Assembly (NCBI GenBank): GCA_036677145.1 | Contig: JAKFFF010000049.1 | Coordinates: 1 to 64,000 of the forward strand | Length of the DNA stretch: 64,000 nt | Direction: 5' to 3' | Source: CADEED01 sp036677145 | GTDB taxonomy: Bacteria > Pseudomonadota > Gammaproteobacteria > Steroidobacterales > Steroidobacteraceae | Part shown: one piece after another, positions 15,523-24,213 of the stretch | How positions within the stretch are numbered: the stretch's first letter is position 1 | How the letters are laid out: every line of letters begins with the position of its first letter | Notes under the pieces: model-generated | What the model was told of the DNA's origin: nothing | Databases searched by the model: none | Seen by the model: only the letters and a program-made list of their open reading frames with translations | Translations under genes and position numbers: made by a program

Positions 15523-16796
15523 TAGTCCCGCTGCGTCGGACCGGTATAGAGCTGACGAGGACGGCCGATGCGCATCGCCGGATCCGAAATCATTTCCTGC
15601 CAGTGCGCCACCCATCCCACGGTGCGTGCAATCGCGAACATTACCGTGAACATCGAGCGCGGAATGCCGAGCGCCGAATAGATGATGCCGGAGTAGAAAT
15701 CGACGTTCGGGTACAGCTTGCGCGCGACGAAGTACTCGTCCTTGAGCGCAACTTCTTCCAGGCGCTGCGCCAGGTCGAGCAGCGGATTGTCCGGCTTGCC
15801 GAGCTTCTTCAGCACCTTGTGGCACATGTCGCGGATGATCTTCGCGCGCGGATCGAAGTTCTTGTAGACGCGGTGACCGAAGCCCATCAGGCGGAAATGA
15901 CTGGATTTGTCCTTGGCCATCGCCAGGAACTTCGGGATCTGGTCGGCGGTGCCGATCTGCTCCAGCATTTCGAGCACGGCCTCGTTCGCGCCGCCGTGCG
16001 CCGGACCCCATAGGGCGGACACGCCGGCCGAGATGGCCGCGTACGGATTCGCGCCAGTCGAACCGGCGAGACGCACGGTGGACGTGCTCGCGTTCTGTTC
16101 GTGATCGGCGTGCAGGATGAACAGCAGGTCGAGCGCTTCCGCCGCGACCGGATCCACGATGTAGTCCTCGCAGGGCACCGCGAAGAACATGTGCAGCATG
16201 TTCGCGCAGTAGTTGAGGTCGTTGCGCGGATAGACGAAAGGCTGGCCGAGGGAGTGTTTGTAGGCCGCCGCCGCGATCGTCGGCAGCTTCGCGACGATGC
16301 GATGCGCGAAGATCTCGCGGTGCCGCGGGTTATGGATGTCCATCGAGTCGTGATAGAACGCCGACATCGACGCCACGACCGCGGACACCATCGCCATCGG
16401 ATGCGCGTTGTGATGGAAGCCGCCGAAGAATCGCAGCAGCGATTCGTTGATCATCGTGTGATTGCGGATGCTGCGCTCGAACTGATCCAGCTCGGGCTTC
16501 GTCGGCAGGTTGCCGTTCAGCAGTAGATAGGCAACCTCGATGAAGCTGCTGCGTTCCGCGAGCTGCTCGATCGGATAGCCGCGATGGGTGAGCACCCCCG
16601 CGTCGCCATCGATGTAAGTGATCTTGCTCTCGACCGCGGCGGTGGCGCCGTATCCAGGGTCGTAGGTGAATGCGCCGAATTCTTTCGCGAGCGGCGCGAT
16701 GTCGACTACCGACGGACCAACCGTGCCGGAACGCACGGGTAACAAAGCCTTTTTGCCGGTGGCGGGATCGATGAGTTCCAGTTTCTTGTCGGACAT
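15498..16796 (-). CDS. gltA: Citrate synthase (type II)
   Basis: A 432-residue TCA-cycle enzyme condensing oxaloacetate and acetyl-CoA. Catalytic His residues are in WGPAHGGANEAVLEM and GFGHRVYKNFDPR, with the Asp in the segment PNVDFYSGI. The N-terminal beta domain (KKLELIDPATGKKALLPVRSGT) marks the hexameric, NADH-sensitive gram-negative type. It is monocistronic. The last codons lie in the 36-bp repeat described separately. Confidence 0.97.
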   Translation of the reverse strand: MSDKKLELIDPATGKKALLPVRSGTVGPSVVDIAPLAKEFGAFTYDPGYGATAAVESKITYIDGDAGVLTHRGYPIEQLAERSSFIEVAYLLLNGNLPTKPELDQFERSIRNHTMINESLLRFFGGFHHNAHPMAMVSAVVASMSAFYHDSMDIHNPRHREIFAHRIVAKLPTIAAAAYKHSLGQPFVYPRNDLNYCANMLHMFFAVPCEDYIVDPVAAEALDLLFILHADHEQNASTSTVRLAGSTGANPYAAISAGVSALWGPAHGGANEAVLEMLEQIGTADQIPKFLAMAKDKSSHFRLMGFGHRVYKNFDPRAKIIRDMCHKVLKKLGKPDNPLLDLAQRLEEVALKDEYFVARKLYPNVDFYSGIIYSALGIPRSMFTVMFAIARTVGWVAHWQEMISDPAMRIGRPRQLYTGPTQRDYLPIDTRG

Positions 16797-16913
16797 GCGA
16801 AGAGGATCCTGAGGAAGCGCGCGGCACAGAACTCGTGCCGGGCGAACACGAGACTTACATGGTCCGGCATTGGAATCAAGGCAACGGCCGCACTCGAGCG
16901 CCGTTATGAGCGC

Positions 16914-18386
16914 TCACTCGACTATCTTGAACAATTGCCCTGCTTTCGGCTTTTTATTCGGATACATCGCATTGATCAGCTCGAGGGTTTCTTTCTTGAA
17001 CTTGTCCTCGGGCATCTCCGCTGCGTAATCGGTGAGCTTCGTCTTTTCTGTAGCTTGCACGACCTTGATGCGATACGGCTCGGCGAGCGGGAACTCCGAG
17101 GGCCGCAGGCCGCGCAATGAGTGAGCGACCGACTTGATGAGGCCGTCGACTTCCGGCACGCCGTTCATGGCCGAACGACTCGCACCGGCGAAAATGAAGA
17201 CACTCGCTCCGCGATAGATCGCCACCCAGCGCACGGGACCCAGCCCGTTGTCGATGGGAGATCCATTGCGCGTTACAAGCGTGTAACCCTCGTTGCCGTC
17301 GACGGTGATCGGCTCGCCCTTGAATACCGATGCACCCTTGAGCTTGGCGAGCAGGAACTCGCGCGGCGCCTGTTTCTCGGGCTTCGCGTCGATCTGGATC
17401 TGCATCACTGCATCTTTTGTGGGCGTGAACGCGAGCAGCCGGTCGCGCAGGTTATCGATGGTCCAGCCGCGCGGGAACGCAACGGTGATGCCCATGTCCG
17501 CGTGATAGAAGCGGTTGTCGCGCACGATGCCCTGCGCCTTGCTCGATCCGTAGGCGATGCCGTTGATGGTCTTCAGATATTCGTCGTGACGCTCGATCCA
17601 GCCCTCAGGAGGCGCGTCCTTGATGTTCGCGGAACCCTTCGCTGCCTGGACGGCGCGATCGTCGGGAGCCGGGTGGCTCGAGAACACGCCGTGATAGAGG
17701 CGCGGGTCGCGACCTTCGGCCGCCGCACGCTGGCGTTCGAATTTTTCGCCGGCCTGAAACATGTTGAACACACCGGCCAAGGAAGCCGGGTCGTATCCGG
17801 CCTTCACCATGTACTTGAGCCCGAGACGATCGGCTTCCATCTCGTTCTCGCGGCCGTAGCCCATCATCCACGCCTGGCCGCCGATGCTGGCGAGCTGGCC
17901 GATCGCATTCGACCCGGTGAGGATCGCGGCCGCCATCGCGCCGAGCGAAGCTGCCATGCCACGCGTTTGCCGGCGCGCGGGATGCCGCGCCGTCACGTGG
18001 CCGATCTCGTGGCCTAACACGCCGGCGAGTTCGGCTTCGGAATTGAGATTCACGAGCAGGCCGCGATTCACGTAGACATTGCAGCAGCCGGTCGTGAACG
18101 CGTTGATGTTCTCGTCATCGATGACGAAGAACTTGAATTCCTCTTCCGGCATGTCGCTGGCGAGCGCAACGCGCTGCCCGACGATCTGCACGTACTCCTG
18201 CATCGCCTGGTCGTCGTAGAGACCCAGAGCTTTGACGATTTCCTGGTGATTCTTCTGGACGGTCTTCTTTTCGCCATCCATGGAACCGAGCACGACGTTC
18301 TTGCCGCCGGTCGCGGGGTTGCTGGCGCAACCCGAAAAAACATAGACGGCGGCCAGGGCACAGGCGAGGAAATGAATGCGCTTCAT
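16914..18386 (-). CDS. M48 family metalloprotease, lipoprotein
   Basis: A 490-residue exported zinc peptidase. The signal peptide ends in the lipobox VFSGC (C20). The catalytic HEIGH is at residues 126-130 in LAGVLGHEIGHVTARH, and a third ligand is expected in NEMEADRLGL. The C-terminal 200 residues (FPRGWTIDNLRDRLLAFTPTKDAVMQ onward) form a separate domain without the TPR repeats of BepA/YfgC. The start at 18386 (MKRIHFLACALAA) is set by the lipoprotein signal. An open extension to 18506 runs into the rpmE terminator. It probably acts in outer-membrane protein quality control, inferred from family. Confidence 0.88.
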   Translation of the reverse strand: MKRIHFLACALAAVYVFSGCASNPATGGKNVVLGSMDGEKKTVQKNHQEIVKALGLYDDQAMQEYVQIVGQRVALASDMPEEEFKFFVIDDENINAFTTGCCNVYVNRGLLVNLNSEAELAGVLGHEIGHVTARHPARRQTRGMAASLGAMAAAILTGSNAIGQLASIGGQAWMMGYGRENEMEADRLGLKYMVKAGYDPASLAGVFNMFQAGEKFERQRAAAEGRDPRLYHGVFSSHPAPDDRAVQAAKGSANIKDAPPEGWIERHDEYLKTINGIAYGSSKAQGIVRDNRFYHADMGITVAFPRGWTIDNLRDRLLAFTPTKDAVMQIQIDAKPEKQAPREFLLAKLKGASVFKGEPITVDGNEGYTLVTRNGSPIDNGLGPVRWVAIYRGASVFIFAGASRSAMNGVPEVDGLIKSVAHSLRGLRPSEFPLAEPYRIKVVQATEKTKLTDYAAEMPEDKFKKETLELINAMYPNKKPKAGQLFKIVE

Positions 18387-18479
18387 TGTGATGAGCTCTC
18401 TGCGGCGGGGCCGAGCGCGTACTTTAACTACGATACGGCGCCGCAACGACAAGTTCCGACTTGCCCTGGCGCAGACAGC

Positions 18480-18501
18480 AAAAAGGCGCCCAGCGGGCGC
18501 C
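18480..18501 (-). terminator. Rho-independent terminator of rpmE
   Basis: The stem GGCGCCC (18485-18491) / GGGCGCC (18495-18501) with a 3-nt loop is followed on the minus strand by TTTTT (18484-18480). It lies 43 bp after the rpmE stop. Confidence 0.85.
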
Positions 18502-18543
18502 TTCATGCGTGGTCGGTAGTCGACCGATTGAGCTGCGCGGCTC

Positions 18544-18756
18544 TCAGCGCCCCGCGGCGGCAGCGTACTTCTTGCGGAATTTGTCCACGCGGCCCGCGGT
18601 ATCGAGGATTTTCTGCTTGCCCGTGTAGAACGGGTGGCAGCTTGCGCAGACTTCGACCTGCAGGTCGTGTCCCAGAGTCGAGCGCGTCTCGAACTTGTTA
18701 CCGCAGGTGCAGGTGACGTTGATTACTTTGTAGTCCGGATGCGTGTCGGCTTTCAT
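18544..18756 (-). CDS. rpmE: 50S ribosomal protein L31 (zinc type)
   Basis: 70 residues. The zinc ligands are intact: C16 and C18 in NVTCTCGNKFETRS, C37 and C40 in EVCASCHPFYTGKQ. This is the zinc-containing C+ form, expected to be replaced by a zinc-free paralogue under zinc limitation (known of the family). It is monocistronic, with its own promoter and terminator. Confidence 0.98.
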   Translation of the reverse strand: MKADTHPDYKVINVTCTCGNKFETRSTLGHDLQVEVCASCHPFYTGKQKILDTAGRVDKFRKKYAAAAGR

Positions 18757-18822
18757 GGGTCGGTCCTCGGCGTTTTGTCCCCGGGCATTGTGGGGGCGCC
18801 GGTCGAAGGAAAAAGGGCGCGC

Positions 18823-18851
18823 AGTCTAGCGGGGCACTTCGGGGTTCTCAA
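18823..18851 (-). promoter_or_regulatory. Sigma-70-type promoter of rpmE
   Basis: On the minus strand TTGAGA (18846-18851) and TAGACT (18823-18828) are separated by 17 bp, each matching consensus at 4/6. The predicted start is near 18816, giving a 60-nt leader. Confidence 0.5.
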
Positions 18852-18871
18852 GGCCTAGATGCACTGCGGCC

Positions 18872-18906
18872 TTATCCACAGAAAGTGTGGATAACTCTGT
18901 GGGTTA
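18872..18906. promoter_or_regulatory. Cluster of DnaA boxes (two perfect, inverted; one degenerate)
   Basis: TTATCCACA at 18872-18880 and its exact reverse complement TGTGGATAA at 18886-18894 are separated by 5 bp. TGTGGGTTA at 18898-18906 is a third, two-mismatch box. Both perfect copies match the strong consensus TTATNCACA. An AT-rich segment follows to the right. It could be an origin element, a DnaA-titrating site or a DnaA-regulated promoter upstream of rpmE. Confidence 0.7.
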
Positions 18907-19097
18907 CCTCGCTTCCGGCGGTCGAAATCGCTTCGAAATAGGTAAATCCGTTAGCTTGGTCAAATAATGACCATCTGATTAAACACCGATAATTCAATTA
19001 GTTGCGACCTCTTTTTTCTGCAACAGGAGTGAAACAGGACGTAATACCCTTGTTTACTCGCCCCCCGATGGACATCTGTGCATAAAACCGCTCCCGA

Positions 19098-20240
19098 TCA
19101 GGGCGAAGGCAGCAGTTCCACCAGTATGTCGTTGAGAAATCGGAAGCCTTTGGGCGTTGCGCGCCACTGATTTGCGACTCGTTCGACGAGGCCGCGCTCC
19201 AACCCCAACCCCAGCGCGCGTTCGAGAATCGCGATCGGAAGCCCGGTCCTTTCCTCGAACAATTCTCCCGCGAAGCCCTCGACCAGGCGAAAGCCATTCA
19301 TGGCGAATTCGAACGGCAGATCCGCGGTCGCGATGGGTTTGCTGATCCGGTCGCGCGGATCCGCGGCAAGGTAACGGCGCGGCTCGCGGGTCTGCTGGGT
19401 GCGCACGATCAGTCCCGAAGTCGGGTCCGAAATCTTGCCGTGCGCACCCGCACCGACGCCGAGATAGTCGCCGAAAGACCAGTAATTGAGGTTATGCGTG
19501 CAGCGCGCATCCGCGCGCGCATAACCCGAAATTTCGTATTGCGCGAAATTCTCGTTTGCGAGCGTTTGCAGAGAGCGATCCAGCATCTCCTCGACCACGT
19601 CGTCCGCGGGCTGGACCGGGGGCGCCGCCGCGAAGACGGTGCCCGGTTCGATCGTGAGGTGGTACTGGGAGATGTGGGTAGGCCTGAGCGCCAACGCCTC
19701 GCGAATGTCCGCCTCGGCATCCGCCGCGGATTGTCCCGGCAGCGCGTACATCAGGTCGAGATTGAAGTTGGTCAGGCCCGCCGAATGCAGCTCTTCCGCG
19801 GCGCGACGCGTCTCGTCGGCGGAGTGGATGCGCCCGAGCAGCCGCAGTTGCCGCTCGTCGAAGCTCTGCGCACCGAGGGATACGCGTGTAACGCCCGCCG
19901 CCCGGTATTCCGCGAAGCGTCCGCGTTCGATGGTGCCGGGGTTGGCTTCGAGCGTGATTTCGATGTCGCCCGCGAAGCCCAGCGTGTCGCGCGCATGCGC
20001 GAGGAAACGGCCGATTTCCGCGGGAGAAAACAGACTCGGCGTTCCGCCGCCGAGAAAAATGCTGGTGAGCGGGCGACCCGCGACTTCGGGCGCCTGCACG
20101 TCGAGATCGCGAATCAGCGCATCGACGTAACGCCGCTCCGGCAATTCGTCGCGCAACTTGTGAGAGTTGAAATCACAGTACGGACACTTCTGCACGCACC
20201 ACGGAAAGTGTGCGTACAGCGCAAGCGGCGGCGCTTTCAT
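19098..20240 (-). CDS. hemW: Radical SAM family heme chaperone HemW
   Basis: A 380-residue protein with the radical-SAM cluster Cys at 15, 19 and 22 (FPWCVQKCPYCDFNSH), followed by the GGGTPSLF SAM-binding segment and the HemN C-terminal domain. The motif is C-x3-C-x2-C, with a Phe-Asn tail typical of HemW rather than the HemN coproporphyrinogen oxidase. Its ATG overlaps the rdgB stop by four bases, indicating translational coupling in rph-rdgB-hemW. Confidence 0.92.
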   Translation of the reverse strand: MKAPPLALYAHFPWCVQKCPYCDFNSHKLRDELPERRYVDALIRDLDVQAPEVAGRPLTSIFLGGGTPSLFSPAEIGRFLAHARDTLGFAGDIEITLEANPGTIERGRFAEYRAAGVTRVSLGAQSFDERQLRLLGRIHSADETRRAAEELHSAGLTNFNLDLMYALPGQSAADAEADIREALALRPTHISQYHLTIEPGTVFAAAPPVQPADDVVEEMLDRSLQTLANENFAQYEISGYARADARCTHNLNYWSFGDYLGVGAGAHGKISDPTSGLIVRTQQTREPRRYLAADPRDRISKPIATADLPFEFAMNGFRLVEGFAGELFEERTGLPIAILERALGLGLERGLVERVANQWRATPKGFRFLNDILVELLPSP

Positions 20241-20857
20241 CGCGGCGGCTGCGCGACTCGCGCGCGTCCCAGTTGCCGCAGAAACGCCCGCATGGCCTGC
20301 CCACGATGACTGACCGCGTTTTTCTCCTCGGCCGGCATTTCGGCCACGGTGCGCGTGTCGCCGTTGGGCACAAAAGACGGGTCGTAACCGAAGCCGCCGC
20401 CACCGCGCCGCTGCGTGATGATTTCGCCTTCCCAGGCGCCCTCGCCGATCAATGGATGGGCATCATCCGCACGCTCGACGTAAACGACGACGCAGCGGTA
20501 ACGCGCGGTGCGGCGCTCGCGCGGAACGCCGTCGAGTTCCTCGAGCAGCTTCGTCAGATTGACCTCATCACTGGCGTTTTCCCCGCCGTAACGTGCGGAA
20601 TGCACACCCGGCGCGCCACCGAGCGCGTCGACCTCGATCCCCGAGTCGTCGGCGATGGCCGGCAAGCCGGTGAGTCGCGCCGCATTGCGGGCCTTGATGA
20701 GCGCGTTTTCCAGGAATGTGGCGCCGGTCTCGGGCGGCGGTTCGATGCCGAATTCGGACTGTCGCGTGAGTACGAGGCCTGTTGCGCCTAACAACTCTGA
20801 AAACTCGCGCAGCTTGCCCGCGTTGCCGCTGGCGAGCACCACGCGCCGCTCCTGCAC
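20237..20857 (-). CDS. rdgB: Non-canonical purine NTP pyrophosphatase (dITP/XTP)
   Basis: A 206-residue Ham1/RdgB housecleaning enzyme hydrolysing dITP and XTP to monophosphates. The N-terminal VLASGNAGKLREF binding motif, the catalytic ADDSGIEVDALGGAPGVHSARYGG, and the C-terminal FGYDPSF and SHRGQAMRAF motifs are all present. It starts 20 bp after rph and overlaps hemW. Confidence 0.96.
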   Translation of the reverse strand: MQERRVVLASGNAGKLREFSELLGATGLVLTRQSEFGIEPPPETGATFLENALIKARNAARLTGLPAIADDSGIEVDALGGAPGVHSARYGGENASDEVNLTKLLEELDGVPRERRTARYRCVVVYVERADDAHPLIGEGAWEGEIITQRRGGGGFGYDPSFVPNGDTRTVAEMPAEEKNAVSHRGQAMRAFLRQLGRARVAQPPR

Positions 20858-20877
20858 GGATGTCTGCGTCGACCGCC

Positions 20878-21603
20878 TCAGGCGGCCGCCCGCACCTCGG
20901 CCTGGAGCTGGAACAGCTTCGCGATCCCTTCAGCGGCCAGGTTGAGCAATGCGTCGAGCTCATGCCGGCGGAACGCGTGACCTTCGGCCGTTCCCTGCAC
21001 TTCGATGAACCCGCCGCCATTGTTCATGACGACGTTCATGTCGGTCTCGGCCTGTGAATCCTCGGCGTAGTCGAGATCGATGACCGGCACACCACCGCAG
21101 ATCCCGACGGAAACCGCCGCAACCTGGCCGTGTAACGGCGAGGCCGAGATGAGCCGCTTGGCAATGAGCGTGTCGCAGGCATCCGCGAGCGCCACGTACG
21201 CCCCGGTGATGGCCGCGGTGCGTGTGCCGCCGTCGGCCTGCAACACGTCGCAATCGATGGTGATCGTGCGTTCGCCGAGCGCCGCGAGATTGGTCACCGC
21301 GCGCAAGGACCGGCCGATGAGCCGCTGAATTTCCTGGGTGCGGCCGCTCTGCTTGCCCTTGGCGGCTTCACGCGCGCTGCGCGTGTGAGTGGCGCGCGGC
21401 AACATGCCGTATTCGGCCGTCAACCAGCCCTGTCCCTTGCCACGCAGGAAACCCGGCACACCTTCCTCGACGCTTGCCGTGCACAGCACACGCGTGTTGC
21501 CGAAATCCACGAGCACCGCGCCCTCGGCGTGTTTCGTATAGCGACGGGTGAAACTCACCGCGCGCATTTCGTCGGCGGCGCGACCGCTGGGACGCGCGCC
21601 CAT
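20878..21603 (-). CDS. rph: Ribonuclease PH
   Basis: A 241-residue phosphate-dependent 3'-5' exoribonuclease trimming tRNA 3' ends. Motifs are VLVDFGNTRVLCTASVEEGVP, LTAEYGMLPRATHTR, RTQEIQRLIGRSLRAV (phosphate-binding Arg), and DCDVLQADGGTRTAAI with the catalytic Asp residues. It overlaps the PP2C stop by one base. The E. coli K-12 frameshift is absent and the gene is intact. Confidence 0.97.
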   Translation of the reverse strand: MGARPSGRAADEMRAVSFTRRYTKHAEGAVLVDFGNTRVLCTASVEEGVPGFLRGKGQGWLTAEYGMLPRATHTRSAREAAKGKQSGRTQEIQRLIGRSLRAVTNLAALGERTITIDCDVLQADGGTRTAAITGAYVALADACDTLIAKRLISASPLHGQVAAVSVGICGGVPVIDLDYAEDSQAETDMNVVMNNGGGFIEVQGTAEGHAFRRHELDALLNLAAEGIAKLFQLQAEVRAAA

Positions 21604-22352
21604 CAGCCGTTCCCGATCCAGCGCACGGCGGCCGCCGTGGTGTTGTCGCTCCCGGCGCCAACGTTGGCCACTGATTTTTCCGCGAGCCGCTGAAGTTCTT
21701 CCCGCAACGGCGCGCGAGCCGGCGGAAACGAAGTGCCGATTTCGTTGTCATCGACGCCGCCCCACAAGCCGTCCGAGCAGACCAACAACAGGTCATTCGC
21801 CTCGAGAGGCTCGCGCAATCCGATCGTCATCTCCGGCAGGAACGCCTCGCCACCGACACAACACTCGACGAAGTTGCGCATGGGATGCGTAAGCGCCTGG
21901 TCCGCGGTGATGACGCCCTCGCGCAGCAGGAATTCGACATGGCTGTGATCGCGGGTGCGTTTGAAGACTTTGCCCTTGCGCAGCAGGTACACCCGGCTGT
22001 CACCGATGTGCGCCCAGTAGGCGCTGCCGTTCTGCACGAGGCAGACGGCGCAGGTCGCGCGCGGACGCTGTTCGAGCGGTACGTTCACGCCGAGCTTGAC
22101 CACTTCTTCATGAGCGCGGCCCAGCGACAGGTGCAGGAATCCGAGCGGATCGAGGATCGGCTGCGGGGTGTGCCAGAAAGACTCGACCAGCACCTTGAGC
22201 GCGGTTTCCGCGGCGCGCGCGCCGTCTGAATGGCCGCCCATTCCGTCGATGACGACCAGAAGGGCGGAATGCTCAGATACCGCGACGGAAACGCGATCCT
22301 GATTGTCGGTGCGATTCCCGAGCAGGCTGACTTCGGCGTATTCGATGCGCAA
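21603..22352 (-). CDS. PP2C-family serine/threonine phosphatase
   Basis: A 249-residue soluble metal-dependent phosphatase with the canonical motifs: GNRTDNQDRV (metal Asp), VIDGMGGHSDGARAAE, AHIGDSRVYLLR, LLVCSDGLWGG and GAGSDNTTAAAV. No regulatory domain or membrane segment. I place the start at TTG 22352 (LRIEYAEVSLLGN), where homology begins and which leaves 75 bp to the divergent yicC. A longer frame to 22514 would run through yicC. There is no adjacent Ser/Thr kinase gene. It heads PP2C-rph-rdgB-hemW. Confidence 0.88.
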   Translation of the reverse strand: MRIEYAEVSLLGNRTDNQDRVSVAVSEHSALLVVIDGMGGHSDGARAAETALKVLVESFWHTPQPILDPLGFLHLSLGRAHEEVVKLGVNVPLEQRPRATCAVCLVQNGSAYWAHIGDSRVYLLRKGKVFKRTRDHSHVEFLLREGVITADQALTHPMRNFVECCVGGEAFLPEMTIGLREPLEANDLLLVCSDGLWGGVDDNEIGTSFPPARAPLREELQRLAEKSVANVGAGSDNTTAAAVRWIGNG

Positions 22353-22427
22353 GGCGTGGTGGGGGCTCTGATAAACTGCCGCGCACTTTACCGCAACACG
22401 CCCACAAAGCCTGAGAAGTTCGAGCGC

Positions 22428-23291
22428 ATGATCGCCAGCATGACCGGTTTCGCACGGCGCGAGCTCACCGGCCCCTTCGGAAGCCTCGCCTGCGAATTGC
22501 GCAGCGTGAATCACCGCTATCTCGAACCCGGGTTTCGCCTACCCGAGGAACTCCGGCCGCTCGAGTCCGAGTTAAGACAATTACTCGCGAAACACCTCAA
22601 GCGCGGCAAGGTGGATTGCACGGTCCATTTGCGATCGGTGCAGGCCGCCGAGCGTGAATTGCGCATCGATGCGGCCGCGCTCTCGCGGGTTGCGGCCGCG
22701 GTGAACCAGGTCATGGTCGCCGTACCCGGCGCCACCGCCGATGCCGTCGAAGTCCTGCGCTGGCCCGGCGTCGTCGAGACCACGAGCGAAGGCGGCGAAG
22801 CCTTGTTAGACGCGGGCCGGGCCTTGTTCCAGCAGACGCTCGAAGACCTGGGTGAGATGCGTCTGCGCGAGGGCAAACGCCTCGGCGAACTCATCGAGCA
22901 GCGATGTGCCGGGCTCGCCGAAATCGTCACGCAGGTGCGCGCGCGCCTGCCGGAAATCCAGACACGCGTGCGCACGCGGCTGCACGAGCGCGTGGCCGAG
23001 CTGCTCGTGAACGTGGACCGCGACCGCGTCGAGCAGGAGATCGTCCTGCAGTTGCAGCGCCTCGACGTGGCCGAGGAACTCGATCGCCTCACCGGGCACA
23101 TCGAGGAAACCCGTCGCGTCATGGCGGCGCGTGAAGCCGCCGGCCGCCGCCTCGATTTCCTGATGCAGGAACTCAATCGCGAGGCCAACACACTGGCGTC
23201 CAAATCGCAGGATCTCGACACCACGCGCCTCACGGTCGACATGAAAGTGTTGATCGAGCAGATGCGCGAACAGGTGCAGAACGTCGAGTAG
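22428..23291 (+). CDS. yicC: YicC family endoribonuclease
   Basis: A 287-residue protein beginning MIASMTGFARRE, matching the E. coli YicC start (MIRSMT), with the C-terminal DUF1732 part (EETRRVMAAREAAGRRLDFLMQELNREANTLASKSQD). YicC-type proteins are reported as endoribonucleases acting on RyhB and other RNAs. The position upstream of gmk is conserved in gammaproteobacteria, here interrupted by a PEP-CTERM gene. Confidence 0.92.
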   Translation: MIASMTGFARRELTGPFGSLACELRSVNHRYLEPGFRLPEELRPLESELRQLLAKHLKRGKVDCTVHLRSVQAAERELRIDAAALSRVAAAVNQVMVAVPGATADAVEVLRWPGVVETTSEGGEALLDAGRALFQQTLEDLGEMRLREGKRLGELIEQRCAGLAEIVTQVRARLPEIQTRVRTRLHERVAELLVNVDRDRVEQEIVLQLQRLDVAEELDRLTGHIEETRRVMAAREAAGRRLDFLMQELNREANTLASKSQDLDTTRLTVDMKVLIEQMREQVQNVE

Positions 23292-23479
23292 ACCGCCGGG
23301 GCAACCAGGGCCCGGAGTCTGACTCCATCCATGTTGTTTGCGAGGGGCGCATCACCCGCCGTGACCCCGGACTACCTACCTTTCTAACAACCGGCTGCCA
23401 GCGCCCTGTAGTACCGGCGATGTCGAAATCTCTTACAGCCGGGCGAGACGCGGCGACCTAACTATATGAATCTCCTGCG

Positions 23480-23495
23480 TGGCACCCGGCTTGCA
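23480..23495 (+). promoter_or_regulatory. Sigma-54 (-24/-12) promoter of the PEP-CTERM gene
   Basis: TGGCACCCGGCTTGCA matches the RpoN consensus TGGCAC-N5-TTGCW, with correct GG-to-GC spacing (12 bp). Predicted transcription start near 23506, 33 nt before the ATG. PEP-CTERM protein genes in other bacteria are known to be RpoN-dependent through PrsK/PrsR, which supports the call. Confidence 0.85.
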
Positions 23496-23538
23496 GGGTT
23501 TCTCGCAGGCATCTCCGTTCGCACACAAGGATATGTAA

Positions 23539-24141
23539 ATGCGTCGTCTCTTATCCCTTGCCCTGCTCTTCGCGTTCACGTCGGCTGCCAATGCCGCACC
23601 GATCCGCCTCGATTTCACGGTCGATTTCACGGGCTTTGACGGAACGGCCCAGCCCGGAACCGGCACGAGCACCGGCAGCGGCTATGTCGTGTACGACGAT
23701 TCTCTGTTCTCGCTGGCCGACTCATCGGGCTACGTCGCCAACTCCGGCGGATTCCTCCCCACGCTCGATCTGTCCTTCGACTGGCTGGGTCTGCACTGGG
23801 ATGAGAGCAACGCGGCGCTGGGCAACCTGTCCTTCGACTCGGCCGGTAACCTGCGTGGTTGGAGTCTCGACGGTTTCGTCACCAACGGATGCGGCGTGCA
23901 GTGCGTGATGTGGACGTCGACGGACTTCAACATCCTCGGCTCACGTTCGTGGAATTCCGCGGAATTCGCGGGCGGCGGCATTTCGATCCTCACACAGTCC
24001 GGTGTCTACGGAGTGACCTACGGAAACGTCACCTGGACCGGAGCCGCCGCGCGCAGCGTGCCCGAACCGGGAACACTTGCGCTGCTGGGTCTCGGACTCG
24101 TGGGTGCGGGGTTTGCCCGGCGCCGGCGCGCAACGCGCTAA
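23539..24141 (+). CDS. PEP-CTERM sorting-domain exported protein
   Basis: A 200-residue protein with a signal peptide (LLSLALLFAFTSAANA), a beta-rich Gly/Ser/Thr body with no recognised catalytic motif, and a textbook C-terminal PEP-CTERM tripartite signal: VPEPGT, the hydrophobic LALLGLGLVGAGFA, then RRRR. It should be processed by exosortase (EpsH/XrtA type) at the membrane; no exosortase or EPS gene lies in the window. AAGGA seven bases before ATG 23539 is a good ribosome-binding site. It is inserted between yicC and gmk, with its own sigma-54 promoter and a strong terminator, so it is an independent unit. Confidence 0.93.
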   Translation: MRRLLSLALLFAFTSAANAAPIRLDFTVDFTGFDGTAQPGTGTSTGSGYVVYDDSLFSLADSSGYVANSGGFLPTLDLSFDWLGLHWDESNAALGNLSFDSAGNLRGWSLDGFVTNGCGVQCVMWTSTDFNILGSRSWNSAEFAGGGISILTQSGVYGVTYGNVTWTGAAARSVPEPGTLALLGLGLVGAGFARRRRATR

Positions 24142-24164
24142 AATCTTCCCGCAATCGACAATCG

Positions 24165-24191
24165 AAACCCCGGCCCCGTGCCGGGGTTTTT
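24165..24191 (+). terminator. Rho-independent terminator of the PEP-CTERM gene
   Basis: The perfect stem AAACCCCGGC (24165-24174) / GCCGGGGTTT (24180-24189) with a 5-nt loop, continuing into a TTTTT run. It ends 23 bp before the gmk start. Confidence 0.92.
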
Positions 24192-24213
24192 GTTTGGCGG
24201 CTACAATTCACAC

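Larger units (their letters stand above)
18757..19097. other. 341-bp intergenic region between rpmE and hemW
   Basis: From left to right it holds the rpmE promoter (18823-18851), a cluster of DnaA boxes (18872-18906) and an AT-rich stretch (about 18935-19020) with several A/T runs. I see no gene or tRNA in it. Confidence 0.7.

Noticed and set aside
18872..18906. Calling the DnaA-box cluster the chromosomal oriC
   Set aside because: Only two strong boxes are present, with no dnaA/gidA neighbourhood, and skew cannot be measured in one window. Reported as a candidate only.
22230..22427. N-terminal extension of yicC in frame to 22230
   Set aside because: It overlaps the PP2C gene on the other strand, and the family starts at MIxSMT, found at 22428.
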